This document shows positions 12,458-24,742 of a DNA stretch of 64,000 bases, in pieces. The notes under the pieces are model-generated. The model did no database searches and was not told the DNA's origin. It was given only the letters and a program-made list of their open reading frames with translations. Made by a program: the position numbers and the translations under genes. The DNA comes from Closterium sp. Naga37s-1. Its lineage: Eukaryota; Streptophyta; Zygnematophyceae; Desmidiales; Closteriaceae. Location of the stretch: the NCBI GenBank assembly GCA_947471745.1, contig CANJKZ010000820.1, positions 937,501-1,001,500 on the forward strand. Reading direction: 5' to 3'. Numbering within the stretch: position 1 is the first letter of the stretch; the number at the start of each line of letters is the position of its first letter.

Positions 12458-15400
12458 CACCCCCATAGGCAAAGTGGGGGAGAGCAAGGGGTCACAAGAC
12501 GAGTCAAGAAAGGCAAAGCAAGCTCAGGGTGGATCACAATGTCACCACACACTCTGAGCACAAGCAAAGGGCCACAAGGCCAGTCCACATGCAGAGGCAT
12601 ATATGCAACACAAACAGCACAGTGATCTCTACCTAGCAAAGCAAGCATGCAGGTATATATATACATATATGTTTAGATCACAGTACAAGCAAAACCTACA
12701 GCAAGTGAGGAAAAGTGGGCACAAGCCCTAGCATAGTGCAGAAACGCTGATGATCACCAGACTGAAGTGCCTTGGTGAATATATCAGCAGTGTTGGCACG
12801 AGTGGCCACGTAACGCAGACGAAGCTGACCACGCTGCTGCAACTCTCGAGCCAGGAAGTAACGCAGAGCGATGTGCTTCGTTCTGTGCTCCAGTCTGTGC
12901 TCCTCACACAAGGCAATGGTAGCCTTGTTGTCGACGTACAGCACTGGAGGAGAACGAGGCCGCTCTCCCAAGTCAGTCAGCAGGTAGGTGAGCCATCGTA
13001 ACTCCTGTGCAGCCATGGCTGTGGCGTAGATCTCAGCCTCACAACTGGAGCTGAGAACTGAAGACGAACGTGTAGAACGCCAAGAAACTGAACCAGAGCC
13101 AAGGCTGAAGGTGTAACCCTGTGACGACCGCTGAGTAGCCTGGTCGTCAACCCAAGAAGCGTCTGAGTGCCCAGTGAGGACAACTGAGCTCCTCCCTCCA
13201 AGCACGAGTCCCATGCCTGATGTACTGCACAAGTAGCGCAGTACCCTCTTAGCAGCATCCATGTGCACCTTTCGGTGCTGACCAGGAGCCACGTAGCGAG
13301 CCAGAAGGCCAAGAGGGTACGCGAGGTCAGGACGAGTGCAAGTCATCAGGTACATGAGACAGCCAACTAGCTCTGGGTAAGGACCACTCGGCTCTATGGA
13401 CTCGTCCGAAGGTGGAGCCGAGAGCGAGTGACCTGTAGCCAGAAGAGTGGCCTGTGCCGAGGACCAGGTGAAGCCGAAGCGCTGAAGGACCTGCTGCACC
13501 ATGTGTGACTGAGTCAGTGTGATGTTGCGGCGTGCTCTGTCCCGGGTGATCTGCAAGCCAAGGTAGCTGCGCAGTTCACCCAGGTCTGTGCACGTGTGTC
13601 TCTTCTGCAGCTCCGACTTCACCAGGGCGAGAGCCTCAGTGTCAGCAGTGGCAAAGACCAAGTCGTCGACGTACACGAGGATGTAGAACGGCGGCAGTGA
13701 AGTGTCGGTGCGCAGAAACAGCGACGGGTCAGCAGTAGAAGGCGCGAACCCAAGAGCCGCAAGTGTAGTCCTCAGTGTGTCGTGCCACTCACGTGGCGCC
13801 TGGCGGAGACCGTAGACCGGCCGCCGGAGGCTCCACTGGGTACCAGGAGGGAACGACCCAGTGAAGCCAGGAGGGCGGCGCAGCCAGATCTCCTCGTGCA
13901 GGCTGCCCTGCAAGAAAGCTGTGCTGAAGTCAAAAGAGTGAAGCTCGTAGTCACGCTGAGCGGCAACGTGCAGTAGCACCCGAAGAGTGGTCATCTTCGG
14001 GGTGGGGGAGAAGGTCTGGAAGAATTCTACTCCCTCTCGCTGACTGAAGCCTCGAGCAACGTAACGAGCCTTGAAGACAGGCGGAGAACCTGGCGACAGC
14101 TTCACCCTGAAAATCCACATGCCACTGACGATGTTCGCCCCAGGAGGGGGAACCTCGTCGACGTAAGTGCCAGTGGACTTCCAGGATGCCATCTCTGCGT
14201 CCATGGCTGGCTGCCACTGAGAGGAGTACTCACCCGCAATCGCCTCAGCGTAAGAGCGCGGGGTCGGGATGTCTGGTGCATCCGGGTCTCCCTCAGGTGC
14301 AATCAGCATGGACACGAGATGAGGTACAGCGGCGGCAAAGCACTCAAACTCCTCCTGCCTGTCCTCAAGGACGTCCGTGCCAAGAGCACACTCACCCCCG
14401 ACGGACGGAGGACAGACAGACTCAGACTCAGACTCAGCAACAAGACTCGCAGCGTAGTCTAGACGACAGTGAGCAGCAAAGTCGACAAGCTCAGCAACTA
14501 AGGCAGACGCAGCAGCTGACTCAAAGGAAGGGTCAGTGACAGCAGTGGCCAGGAGACGCGTGACAGTAGGACTAGCAGCACGAAGAGAGTCAGACTCCGG
14601 GTCAGCAAGGGCAGGAAGAGAGGACGCAGGAGGAGAGGGCAGCGGGACACGCTGTGGAGCAGTGGAAGGACGAAGCGCCATCTGGTGAGTGCCTGGGACA
14701 GCAGGAGGACGCTGACGCGGGACACGACGACCAGTGCGAGCAGCACGAACAGGTGACGCAGACCGAGACTCAGGCGACACAGGACGAGACTCAGGCTCAC
14801 GACGCTCCGTAAGACCGCCTGTCGGACCAGTGTAGGGAAAAGGACCAGGGAGTGGCGAGGCAGGCGGTAGCTGTGACAGCGACTGGACAGGCGGAGGACA
14901 CTCTAAGGAGGGAGCAGGACAAGGAGGAGGCGGCTGACCAAGAACCTGCTGAAGGAGGGGAACGAAGTACGGCTGTGGCCGTGAAGTGCCCCCAGAACCA
15001 GCAGAGACAGCACCAGAACCTCCAGCAGCAGCTCCAACTCGCTCAGCACCACCAGCAGCTCCAGTACCTCCAGCAGCACCAGCAGCACCAGCAGCACCTC
15101 CAGTAGGACCAGCACTAGCAGCACCTCCAGCAGCACCACTGCCTCCAGCAGCACCAGCCCCAGCACCAGCAGCACCACCAGCAGCCCCAGCAGCTCCAGT
15201 ACCTCCAGCAGCACCAGCAGCACCTCCAGCAGGACCAGCTCCAGCAGCTCCAGTAGCACCCCCAGTCCCAGCAGCTCCAGTACCGCCAGTACGAGCACCT
15301 CCAGGACCAGTGGCTCCAGCACCTCCAGCGCCAACCCCAGGGTCAGCAGCAACACCAACTCCAGTAGGCTCAGCGCCCTCAGCTCCAGCTCCAGTAACAC

Positions 15401-17879
15401 CTCCAGCTCCCACAGCTCCACGGCGGCGGCGACAGTACCGAGAGTACCACTCACGCAGCTGCTGGGGCGAAAGAACGCCCCCAGGCGCAGCACCCCCAGG
15501 CTCAGGACCTCCAGACTCAGCACCAGCAGTCTCCGCACCCCCAGGCTCAGCACCCCCAGTCTCTGCACCCCAAGGCTCAGCACCCACAGTCGCAGTACCC
15601 CCAGACCCAGCACCACCAGGCTCAGCACGCTCAGGCTCAGCACGCTCAGTACCTCGCGCAGGACCAGAGTCGACAGCTACCTCGACAGGCACGACCGGGT
15701 CTACCTGGGAAACACCTGAGGGAGCAGGACCCTTGGGAGACAGGGGGTCTACCGAAGCAGCACCTGGCGTGAGGAAGAGCGGCGGAGGGGGGAGCGGGGT
15801 AGTGCAGTAGGGGAAGAGACGGTAAAAGGGGACCGACTCGTCAAACGTGACGTCCTGAGAGGGGAAGACACGGCGCGAGGTGGGGTGGTAAAACTGCCAG
15901 CCAGGCGCGTCAGGAACAAAGCCCAGGAAGACAGAAGGAACGGCACGGGAGGAGAGCTTGTCCGCGGACGTATCGCGGACAAAGGCACGAGATCCCCAGA
16001 CACGGAACACAGACGCATCGCCAACCGCTCCCGTCCAACGCAGTGTCGGCGAGGTCTCCGGAACGGAGACACGGGGCCAGAGGTTGAGCTGATGCGCGGC
16101 GTACCGGACCGCAAACGGCCACAGAAAATGGGGGGCAGCCGCATGGATCAAGGAGGTACGAGCCACCTCCATGACCAAGCCAATGCGGCGCTCAGCAACC
16201 CCATTCTGCTGAGGAGAGGCCGGAAGCGTGAACGTCTGCTCAATGCCCTCCCCCTGACAGAAGGCCTCCAAGAGGCCGGAGGAAAACTCACCACCTCTGT
16301 CAGAGTGCAGTCGCAGGACGGGAAGGTCCGTGCGAAAGCGCCTCTCCAGCTGGAGACGAGTAGCGCGGATCCAAGGGATCAAGACAGCAGGGACCTCTCC
16401 CTTGGTGCTCAAGGGGAAGACCGTGGTGTAACGCGTGTAGTCGTCAACTACCAGCAGGAAGTAGCGCTCTCCGCCCTGTCCACGGACGCGGGCTGGGCCC
16501 CACACGTCCATGTGAAGGGTCTGCAGAGGAGCCTCCGTCGAGGGGAACTCAGAGGAGTGAGGAGTGGCACGCTGCCGCCCCTCGACACAGGGAAGGCAAG
16601 GAGGGGCAGGGGATGGTGGCAGGGGAGGCAGTGACCTGGGGAGACCAGAGACAAGGAAACGAGAGTGCATGCCACGAAGGCGCTGCATCGAAGGGTGCCC
16701 AAGGTGGTGGTGCCAGAGGACCGTCCGGTGCGACAGGGTGCGACACGAGCAGGGGGCGGACAACTGACCTGACGCAGACGCAGACGCCGCTACCTGAGGG
16801 GACTCAGTGGTCAGTGTGTACAAGTCCGACCCCGGCTGCCGAGTGAAGGTAGCCAGGTGACGACCCGTCTGGGCACACGTGCAGTGTGTCACACGCTCGT
16901 AGGCAGGGGTGAACTGGTGAACACCCGCGTCCTGGAGCGCAGAACCCGCCGCCAAGTTCGTAGAGAACGAGGGGAGGTAAAGGCCCGACAGTGTGCCGGA
17001 CGGGACAGCAGGACAAGGGAGGGCAGTGGTGGAGGTCGCAAGGACCGGACCCCCCGGAGGGGTCAGCCAGGGAGACAGCAACCGGCCTAGGGAGCTGCTC
17101 GAGGGCAGTGCGGTCGCGAAAGAAACAGCGGGAAGCACCTGAGTCCAGTGTGAAGGTGTGCAGTGCCTCAGTAGACGCAGTACCTGTAGGCGCAGACTCA
17201 CAAGCACCTGAAGCAGCAGACACACCTGCACCTAGAGCAGCAGCCTCACTAGGACCAGGGGCAGCAGACGCACTAGCACCTAAAGCGGCAGCCTCACCTG
17301 CACCTGGAGCAGCAGACTGGATACCGGGGTCAGGCGGCACACACAGGTGACAGGCTCCCTCGGCACTAGTAGACAATGCATACATTGCAGTGAGAATAGC
17401 ATCATAGTCAAGAGCAAAGATATCTACCCTCTGCCTAAGCAGCTCCACCCAGTCGGGGAGCTAAGCGTCGTCGCCAAACTCTGTACGCCAAGCGTCGCTC
17501 AGACGGGCGAAGCAGCGGGACTCTGTGTGACCACGCGTCCCGCAAGGCTGACCAGTCCGGACACCCGTGCTAATAACGTATGGGCAGCGAGCACTACTCA
17601 GCGACCCTCTACTCTGAGCGTACCACTCACGAAGCTGCTGGGGCGAAAGAGTCTCGCGCGGACGACGCTGCTGCTGCACAGGGCCACTACAAGAAGCTCC
17701 CGAACTACCCACTCCAGGACGACTCCCACTACTGCCACCCCGACAACCCCAACTGGCATACCACTCACGAAGCTGCTGGGGCGTGAGGGACACACGCGGA
17801 CGGCCCTGGAGCTGCATCTGGCCACGCCAGGAGCAGTAGTAGAAGCAGGAGTAGCAGGAGCAGCAGTAGCAGTAGCAGC

Positions 17880-19330
17880 AGGGGCAGGGCAGTGCTCACC
17901 AGTGGTGGGAAGGGCAAGCGCACGACGGAGGCGACTACGGGGCCGCTACAGCGGCAGGGCGAGGCCGCGACCGCGGCAGGAAGCTCCGCGGCAGTTGGTG
18001 CAGGGCAGGACCGGGCCGTGACGGCGGCTGGTGCAGGGCAGGGACAGGGCTGCGACGGTCGCTGCTGCAGGGGCGGCTGCTCCAGGGGCCAGGGGCAGCT
18101 CCTGCAGTGGCGGCTGCTCCAGTGGCCAGGGGCGGCTGCTGCAGGGGCGGCCGCTCCAGGGGCCAGGGGCGGCTGCAGGTGCGGCTGCTCCAGGGGCCAG
18201 GGGCGGCTGCAGGAGTGGCGGCTGCTCCAGGGGCCAGGGGCGGCTGCTGCAGGGGCGGCTGCTCCAGGGGCCAGGGGCGGCTCCTGCACTGGCGGCTGCT
18301 CCAGTGGCCAGGGGCGGCTGCTGCAGGGGCGGCCGCTCCAGTGGTCAGGGGCGGCTGCTGCAGGGGCGGCCGCTCCAGGGGCCAGGGGCGGCTGCTGCAG
18401 TGGCGGCTGCTCCAGAGGCGGCTGCTCCAGGGGCGGCTGCTCCAGGGGCCCGGCGCGGAGTAGGGCAGGGGCGACGCCGCGGGAGGGGCGACGCGGCGAG
18501 CAGGGCGACGCGGCGGGCAGGGGCGACGCCGCGGGCAGGGGCGACGTGGCGAGCAGGGCGACGCGGCGGGCAGGGGCGACGCCGCGTCAGCAGCTGGGCG
18601 CGGCCGCGTCAGTAGTAGGGCGCGGCCGCGTCAGCAGGAGGGCGCGGTCGCGTCAGCTCCAGGGCTGGCGGGGCCGCGTCACGGCAGGGCGGGGCCGCGA
18701 CTGCGGCCTGACGGGGCCGCGACTGCGGCCTGACGGGGCCGCGACTGCGACCTGACGGGGCCGCGACTGCGGCCTGACGGGGCCGCGACTGCGGCCTGAC
18801 GGGGCCGCGACTGCGGCCTGACGGGGCCGCGACTGCGACCTGACGGGGTCGCGCGCTGGCCTGACGGGCCTGCAGAGGCTGTGTTCGGGCGGCGAGGGCC
18901 TGCAGGGGCGGCGCGCGGTCGGGCAGAGGCTGCGCTCGGGCGGCGTGGTCCTGCAGGGGCAGCGCGCCGACCTGACGGGCCTGCAGGGGCGGCTCTCGGG
19001 CCTGACGGGCCTGCAGAGGCGGCTCAGGGGCCTGACGGGCCTGCAGAGGCGGCTCGGGGGCCTGACGGACCTGCAGGGGCGGCTCGAGGGCCCTACTAGC
19101 TTGCAGGAGCGGCGCACTGGCCTAGGGCAGCAGGAGGCAGCGCAAGGGCTGCAGGACGGAGCGCAGGAAGAACGAAGGGCGGGGCGCGCGAGGGCCCACT
19201 AGCAGAAAGAAAAAGGGCGCACGAGGGCGCACGAGCAGAGAAAGGCGCACAAGGGCGCACGTAAGGTAGGGCGCACGAGGGCGCTTCTAGCGGAATAGTG
19301 GGCCCGTAGTAGTAAGCGGTCCTAGGTGGC
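17880..19330. repeat. GC-rich tandem-repeat leader of the young copia
   Basis: Successive blocks of related short units: GGGGCGGCTGCTCCAGGGGC (about 18060-18450), GGGCGACGCGGCGGGCAGGG (about 18470-18590), CTGCGGCCTGACGGGGCCGC (about 18690-18860), then GGGCCTGCAGAGGCGGCT units (about 18860-19110). It lies between the primer site and the pol region. No protein family is recognised in any frame. Confidence 0.85.
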
Positions 19331-19350
19331 AACCTAGGCTCGTGATACCA

Positions 19351-19480
19351 TGTCAGAATGAACAAGAGTGATTGCACTAGGAAAGAGTTGGGTACAAGTA
19401 GGAAACCCTAAACTTACTGTACCCCATAGTAACTACCCCACTACAGCCTAAACAAACTGTAGCAGATATAACATTTGACA
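19351..19480 (-). repeat. 5' LTR of the young copia
   Basis: 130 bp, identical as read to 12328-12457. The initiator tRNA-Met-type primer site adjoins it at about 19338-19350. Confidence 0.95.
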
Positions 19481-20599
19481 GTTGTTGCCGCTGCTGTCGC
19501 TGTGGCTGCTGCGAGGGGAGGGGCTGCTGCTGCTGTCGCGGAGCGAGGTACCACGCCGCTGCTCCACCCCCTGCGGCTGGCAGACCAATAGGTGGCTGAT
19601 GAACCCGGGCGTCACCTCCACCAGCTGCAGAAGGGGAGTCACAGGCCGCCGCACGAGGCGATCCTCCAGCCCCTGCACTCCCGCCGCCACCGCTCGCCAC
19701 GTCACCCTCACCGCCTCCGCCATCTCCGCCCGCACCCTGACCGCCCCTCCTGCCACTCCTACCCCGAGACCGCGAAGAAGTCGTAACAGCAGCTGCGGTC
19801 ACGTCAGTAGCGGCAGTGGCGAGGGAGGCAGTAAAGGTGGGCAGCTGAGGGACATTGCACCCGTGAAACAGTGGAGGGGGCAAAGCACCAGAGGCAGAGG
19901 CTACTGAACGGAGGTTGCTCTCGACGTCCTTGAGAGCAGACTCGAGGACGCCGATAGTGAGCTCGCTAGGATGCTTCAGGAGGAGTGCGTCACGAACCGA
20001 AGCAAGGCGGTCAGGGAGGCTAGTGGCGATAAAATAGATTGTGATCGGCATGGAAGGAGGTAGCAGTGCAAGCTGTGCGTCGGTGCAGGCAGCGTGAAAG
20101 CTAGAGTCCAGTGAGCACAGGTGAGCGATCAGGTCAGCAAAGCGCTCAAACGAGGCGAGGTCAGGAAACAGGAAGGGGAGAAACAGGCGACCAAGAGAGA
20201 CTGTGGAAGGAGTAGCATAGCGGGCCTTGATCGCAGTCGGGAACTCTCTAGCCATGCGAACCTGTGAGAAATGGGTCTCCTCGGACGCAGGGAGGAGGTT
20301 GCTGAGGGAGCGCAGCGTTGCGTGATCTCCAGGCTGTCAAGTCAGCACGCTGACGCGCAACACGCTCTCTGTCCTCATGAGTAGCGTCAAGGCCTAGGGT
20401 ATCAGGATCGGGGGGTGCGCGGAGTTCACCGGAAGCGTGCGCCCACAGGGAATCGTTCGCCTGTACCTGACTCTCTAGGAGACGCTGCGCACGCTGGAGC
20501 CAGACAGAGAACTCGAAGGGCCTACCCTCGGCGTCAAAGCGAAGGACCCTAGGGGTCGTCATAGCGAAATCAGAAACTACAAGGCCGGCAGGGCGCAGT

Positions 20600-21580
20600 G
20601 GTAGGCGAGGGCAGGGCGACAAGCACGGCAAGGAGACAAGCGGTTGGGCGAGAGGCGCGTGGGCGTGCCCAGGGCAGGCGCGCGAGCAAAAGTAGGCACG
20701 CGGCAGCCGCTAGAGGGACGCGAAGGGCCGGCGTGGCGAGCTCTAAGGGCAGGCTTGCAACGAGCACGGGCAGGCAAGGTGGGCAGGTAGGGCAGGGCCG
20801 CGGCAGGCTCTAAGGGCAGGCGCGGCAGGTCGCACGGGCAGGCGCGGCGGGTGTCACTGGGAGAGATGGCGGGTAGCGAGTGCAGGCCCCCGGCGGGCGC
20901 AAAACGCAGGCACGGCGGGCGCAAGGGGCGGGCCCGCGGGGGGCATAGCTGACAGGCGCGGCAGGGGCAAACGGGCATGCACGGCGGCGCGAAGGCAGGG
21001 CCCGCGGCGGGCCTGACGGGCGGGCGCGGCGGCTGGTGTAACGGGCAGGCGCAGCGGCGCGAAGGCAGGGCCCGCGGCTGGCCTGACGGGCGGGCGCGAC
21101 AGCGGGCCTAACGGGCAGGCGCGGCAGCGGGCCTGACGGGCGGGCGCAGCAGCGGCGAACGGGCATGCACGGCGGCGCAAAGGCAGGGCCCGCGGCGGGC
21201 CTGACGGGCGGGCGCGGCAGCGGGCGTAACGGGTAGGCGCGGCAGCGCGAAGGCAGGGCCCGAGGCGAGCCTGACGGGCGGGCGCGGCGGGCCTAACGGG
21301 CAGGCGCGGCGGGCCTAACGGGCAGGCGAGGCGGGTAGGCAGCAGGCCTAACGGGCAGTCGCGGCAGCGGGCCTGACGGGCGGGCGCGGCAGAGGCCTAA
21401 CGGGCAGGCGCAGCGGGCGCTAAGGGCAGACGCGGCGGCGCAAAGGGCAGGCGCGCGGCGGGCGCTAAGGGCAGGTCCGCTGGCGGGCGCTTAGGGTAGG
21501 CGCGCGGCGGACAGGCATACGAAAGGGGCGCTACTGCAGCGCTACGAGACAGGACGGGACGGGTGAGATGCGTGAGGCTC
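20600..21580. repeat. GC-rich tandem-repeat leader of the older copia
   Basis: Degenerate units around GCCTGACGGGCGGGCGCGGC repeat between gag and the primer site, in the same position as the GC-rich leader of the younger copia but with a different unit. Confidence 0.85.
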
Positions 21581-21627
21581 GGGATTCTCGGGCACGAGGA
21601 ACGGGATCCTTAACCTAGGTGATACCA

Positions 21628-21741
21628 TGTCAGAAACTGAATTGTGTGTTCATTGATGTTGGTTGGGGTACATATACCGTAGCAAACCCTAATATTTGTA
21701 CCCCCTAAGACAAGCCTCACTACAGGCTACATTATTTGACA
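21628..21741 (-). repeat. 5' LTR of the older copia
   Basis: 114 bp bounded by TGTCA and TGACA. The reverse complement resembles the interrupted LTR remnant at 22609-24795, sharing TGTCAAAT at the start and GTACCCCAACCAAC further on, so the two belong to one LTR family in opposite orientation. Confidence 0.75.
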
Positions 21742-22608
21742 TCCTACTGTTCCTCCAACAGAGGTCATCGCGGGAAGCATATATTGTGCATACAGGCTGC
21801 TGAATAGCCTAATGCGGTTGCGAGCGGCACTTCTGTTTCCTTTAGTGTCCGCCTGTTTCATCAATAGAGGTCCTAACGAAGAGCCCTTATATGCAATAGA
21901 GGCTTCTCAACGACCCAGCTGCAGACAGCTTACGTGTTTAGTTCCTTACTATCTATGATCATCGACTCCTTCCCAATCTGTCTCCCATTCTTACTTCCAC
22001 TGAAATCCTAGCAAGGAGGGCTTACGCATTCTACATGTTTCTCAATGACCCGGTGGGGCTGCAGCCAGCCTACATGTTTCTTAGCCGAATTGTACGCAGT
22101 TGTTACTTCCACAGAGTCCCTACACGTGCTATAAGCTTCTCAACGACATGGTGGAGACTGCATGCCATGTATTGCCTTGTATGCAATCCACGGAGAGAAC
22201 CGAGAAGAGAGTACCTTGGTGCCATGCCACGTCACATCACATCATATGGTCCCGTTTCATTTAATACTAGTGCCAAAGCACCTCCCTCCCCTCCCCGCCC
22301 TTCTTGCGGTGCATTTTAAGGCGCGTCAAAATACACCCCATTTAATATCTGCAAAAAGCACCTCCCCTCCCCGCCATTCTTGCCACGTACACCTGAGGGA
22401 AAGAGCCGACGATGTATTTTGTGCCATGCTACATTGTGTCAGCCATGCCACAAACCACATACCAGAAACCCCTCTATGTGAACTCTTGAACTAGCCTTGT
22501 GGCTAGTCTTGTGCTTGTGCTCCACCCTGAGCTTTGTTTCCTTGTGACTGGTCTTGTGACCGTACACTTTTGGTTTTGCTTGACACCCCTCACTTGACTA
22601 TGGGGGTG
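21742..22608 (+). other. Probable remnant of a plus-strand copia; no gene
   Basis: The right part (about 22500-22608) ends in CCCTCACTTGACTATGGGGGTG, the purine tract that precedes a 3' LTR, and shares CCACCCTGAGCTT with the 3' regions of other LTR elements here. The left part holds loosely repeated phrases around CTTCTCAACGACCC. I see no conserved protein. It is most likely the decayed interior of the element whose LTR starts at 22609. Confidence 0.5.
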
Positions 22609-22639
22609 TGTCAAATGTTGTAGTCTTAGTGATGTGTGT

Positions 22640-24282
22640 TGTTGAATTATATTGCATATCTTATAACTGCCTACAGCTAGCTAGTGTACTAGTTTAGGTA
22701 TTAGCATCAATTGCTGGTGGTGTGCCCTCCCTTTTGCCCATTCCTATATCTTGTATTCATTCCATAGTGAAACCACTCTTTTGGCCAACTTCCCTCTCCA
22801 TGGTTCTCCTTGCTGAACCTCTCCAAAACCCTAGTTCCTAATCTCCTAAGTTTCCTAACTACTATGGTTCTCAACATGGTATTAAGAGCTGGGTCCTTCT
22901 AAGGACCTTGTTATTTTTCATTCGCCATGGCTGCCATCGTTGCCATGGCGACCGTTGCTGCGCCCTTCGAGGCGCTCGCCCGTTGCCTGCCCCGCGCTGA
23001 ACGCCCCGTGCTACCCGCCCCACGCGCTGGTCGCCCCGTCCCGCGCGCTGTCGCGTCGCCCCGTCGCTGGTCGCGGACGCCAGCACCAGCGCCTCTGACC
23101 GTCGCTGACGCCAGCGCGAGCGCCAGCGACGTGCGCCAGCGCCAGCGACTGTCGCGAGCGCCAGCGCCAGCTCCAGCGCCGGTCCACAGCGCCAGCGCCA
23201 GCGTCAGTGCCAGCGCCAGCGGCATGCGCCAGCGCCGGTCGCGAGCGCCAGCGCCAGCAGCGGCCGCCAGCGCCCCTGCCATCGCCACCCCGCTCCCCGC
23301 CTCCGCACCTGCCGTCGCTCTCTTCTACGGTGGACGTTGCGGGGGGGAGGTGGCGAGGCTCGCGCCCGCGGCTACGGGGGTGCTTAAGCCCCCTTGAACC
23401 CTCCTGCCCCTCCCTAATCCTCCTCCTCATCGCTGCCCGTGCATCTGCAGTTCGTGCCGCGTTTGGGGGGGGGGGGGAAGAGGGTGTGGGGGTGGCGGGT
23501 ATGTGCAGGCAGCCGCCTCCCCCTTCTCCTCCTCCTTCCGCTGCACTTCCTCTCCTCCTCCTCCTCTCCTCTCCTCCGGCCGCATCTCCTCCTCCTCTCC
23601 TCTCCTCCAGCCGCATCTCCTCCTCCTCTCCTCTCCTCCAGCCGCATCTCCTCCTCCTATCTCCTCTCCTCCAGCCGCATCTCCTCCTCCTCTCCTCTCC
23701 TCCAGCCGCATCTCCTCCTCCTCTCTTCTCCTCCAGCCGCATCTCCTCCTCCTATCTCCTCTCCTCCAGCCGCCTCTCCTTTGCTCTCCTCCTGTGCACC
23801 ACCAGCAGCTTCCTCCTCCTCACCAACAGTTGTGTTTGCTCGTAGATGGCGAGCGACCAGCATCCTTCGCCCTCCGGCTATCCCAGCCCTCCTCCGCGCT
23901 CTCCGCGCCCTCCTCCGTCCTGGCGTTCACAGGTGCTGCCGGTCAGCCACCGCTGTTTCTGTGCCTATCCCAGCTACAGCAACCGCTCTCCAGGCGACCT
24001 GGTGCCAGGCACCACTAGCTATAGCCGTAGGCAGTTACGGGGGTGTGTTGAATTATATTGCATATCTTATAACTGCCTACAGCTAGCTAGTGTACTAGTT
24101 TAGGTATTAGCATCAATTGCTGGTGGTGTGCCCTCCCTTTTGCCCATTCCTATATCTTGTATTCATTCCATAGTGAAACCACTCTTTTGGCCAACTTCCC
24201 TCTCCATGGTTCTCCTTGCTGAACCTCTCCAAAACCCTAGTTCCTAATCTCCTAAGTTTCCTAACTACTATGGTTCTCAACA
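22640..24282 (+). mobile_element. Second small non-autonomous LTR element (TRIM-like)
   Basis: Two 237-bp LTRs that read identical (22640-22876 and 24046-24282; TGTTGAATTATA to GTTCTCAACA) flank 1169 bp. The target duplication TGTGT is at 22635-22639 and 24283-24287. The primer site TGGTATTAAGAGC follows the first LTR directly, and a purine tract (TTACGGGGGTG) precedes the second. There is no gag or pol. The interior has GC-rich degenerate repeats (about 22960-23300) and a 24-32 bp CT-rich repeat (about 23540-23790). Identical LTRs suggest recent insertion. Confidence 0.93.
23540..23790. repeat. CT-rich tandem repeat in the second small LTR element
   Basis: Units around CTCCAGCCGCATCTCCTCCT repeat about eight times with length variants. 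Long frames on both strands here are low-complexity shadows. Confidence 0.85.
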
Positions 24283-24310
24283 TGTGTTGTAGAGGGTACA
24301 ACTGTTAAGG

Positions 24311-24742
24311 TTAAAACCGGGGTGCACATTCAGCTGAATGTGCATCAAAGGTTATCCCTTGACTGAGTGGGTTACGAGGTGTGCTTTCAACCCCTTCAAG
24401 TCGAAATTCGTTTCCCCCCTCCCCCGCAATTTCGTTTCCCCACGCCCCCGCAATTTCATTTCCCCCTCCCCGTCGAAATTCGTTTCCCCCCTCCCCCGCA
24501 ATTTTGTTTCCCCCCTCCCCCGCAATTTCGTTTCCCCCCCCTCCCGCCAATCTGTTTCATCCCTCCCGCCATTCGGTTTCACCCACTCCCGCCATTTCAC
24601 CCCCTCCCGCCACCTACGAAATGCCCGAAGCTCTAGCGGAATCATTTTTTTGTCGCCCCTCGTGAGCCAATCACTGTTTTTCTCCAAACCCCCTTCCCAA
24701 CATCTCAAGCCGAACCGCGTTGAATGTGCACCCTGGTTTTAA
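24311..24742. mobile_element. Inverted-repeat element, MITE-like
   Basis: TTAAAACCGGGGTGCACATT at the left end is matched in inverted orientation at 24721-24742 with one mismatch over about 22 bp. Both ends carry TTAA, so a TTAA target duplication as in piggyBac-type elements is possible, though the family is unproven. The 432-bp element has no coding domain. Its middle (about 24398-24600) is a tandem repeat of units near CCCGCAATTTCGTTTCCCCC. It lies inside an LTR, which confirms it as an insertion. Confidence 0.75.

Larger units (their letters stand above)
12328..19480 (-). mobile_element. Near-complete young Ty1/copia element
   Basis: Two 130-bp LTRs that read identical (12328-12457 and 19351-19480) and the target duplication GTTGT (12323-12327; 19481-19485) prove a single insertion. 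The minus-strand primer site TGGTATCACGAGC lies beside the right LTR. Going leftward: a GC-rich leader (about 17880-19330), Cys/His knuckle segments (about 17461-17650), protease, pre-integrase zinc, integrase core (LHSDRGGEF, QQNGVAER), a long Gly/Ala-rich linker (about 14980-15620), reverse transcriptase (YVDDLVFAT) and RNase H ending near 12696. A capsid-like gag domain such as the other two copias have is not recognisable. The structure looks whole apart from gag. Identical LTRs mean recent insertion. Confidence 0.92.
11523..21741 (-). mobile_element. Older Ty1/copia element, interrupted by a younger one
   Basis: The 5' LTR is at 21628-21741 (114 bp, TGTCAGAAACTG to TTTGACA), with a GGTATCACC primer site beside it. 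A GC-rich leader of short repeats (about 20600-21580) precedes gag (about 19481-20575). Protease and the pre-integrase region follow at 11523-12327. The interval 12328-19480 is a younger copia inserted with target duplication GTTGT. The remaining pol is missing where the gypsy 3' LTR abuts at 11522. It is a fossil, broken by at least two insertions. Confidence 0.8.

Noticed and set aside
17892-19202. Long Gly/Ala/Arg-rich frames in the copia leader
   Set aside because: Low-complexity tandem-repeat translation inside a retrotransposon leader, with no conserved domain.
22035-22494. Two short plus-strand frames between inverted LTRs
   Set aside because: They lie in decayed retroelement DNA and show no known domain.
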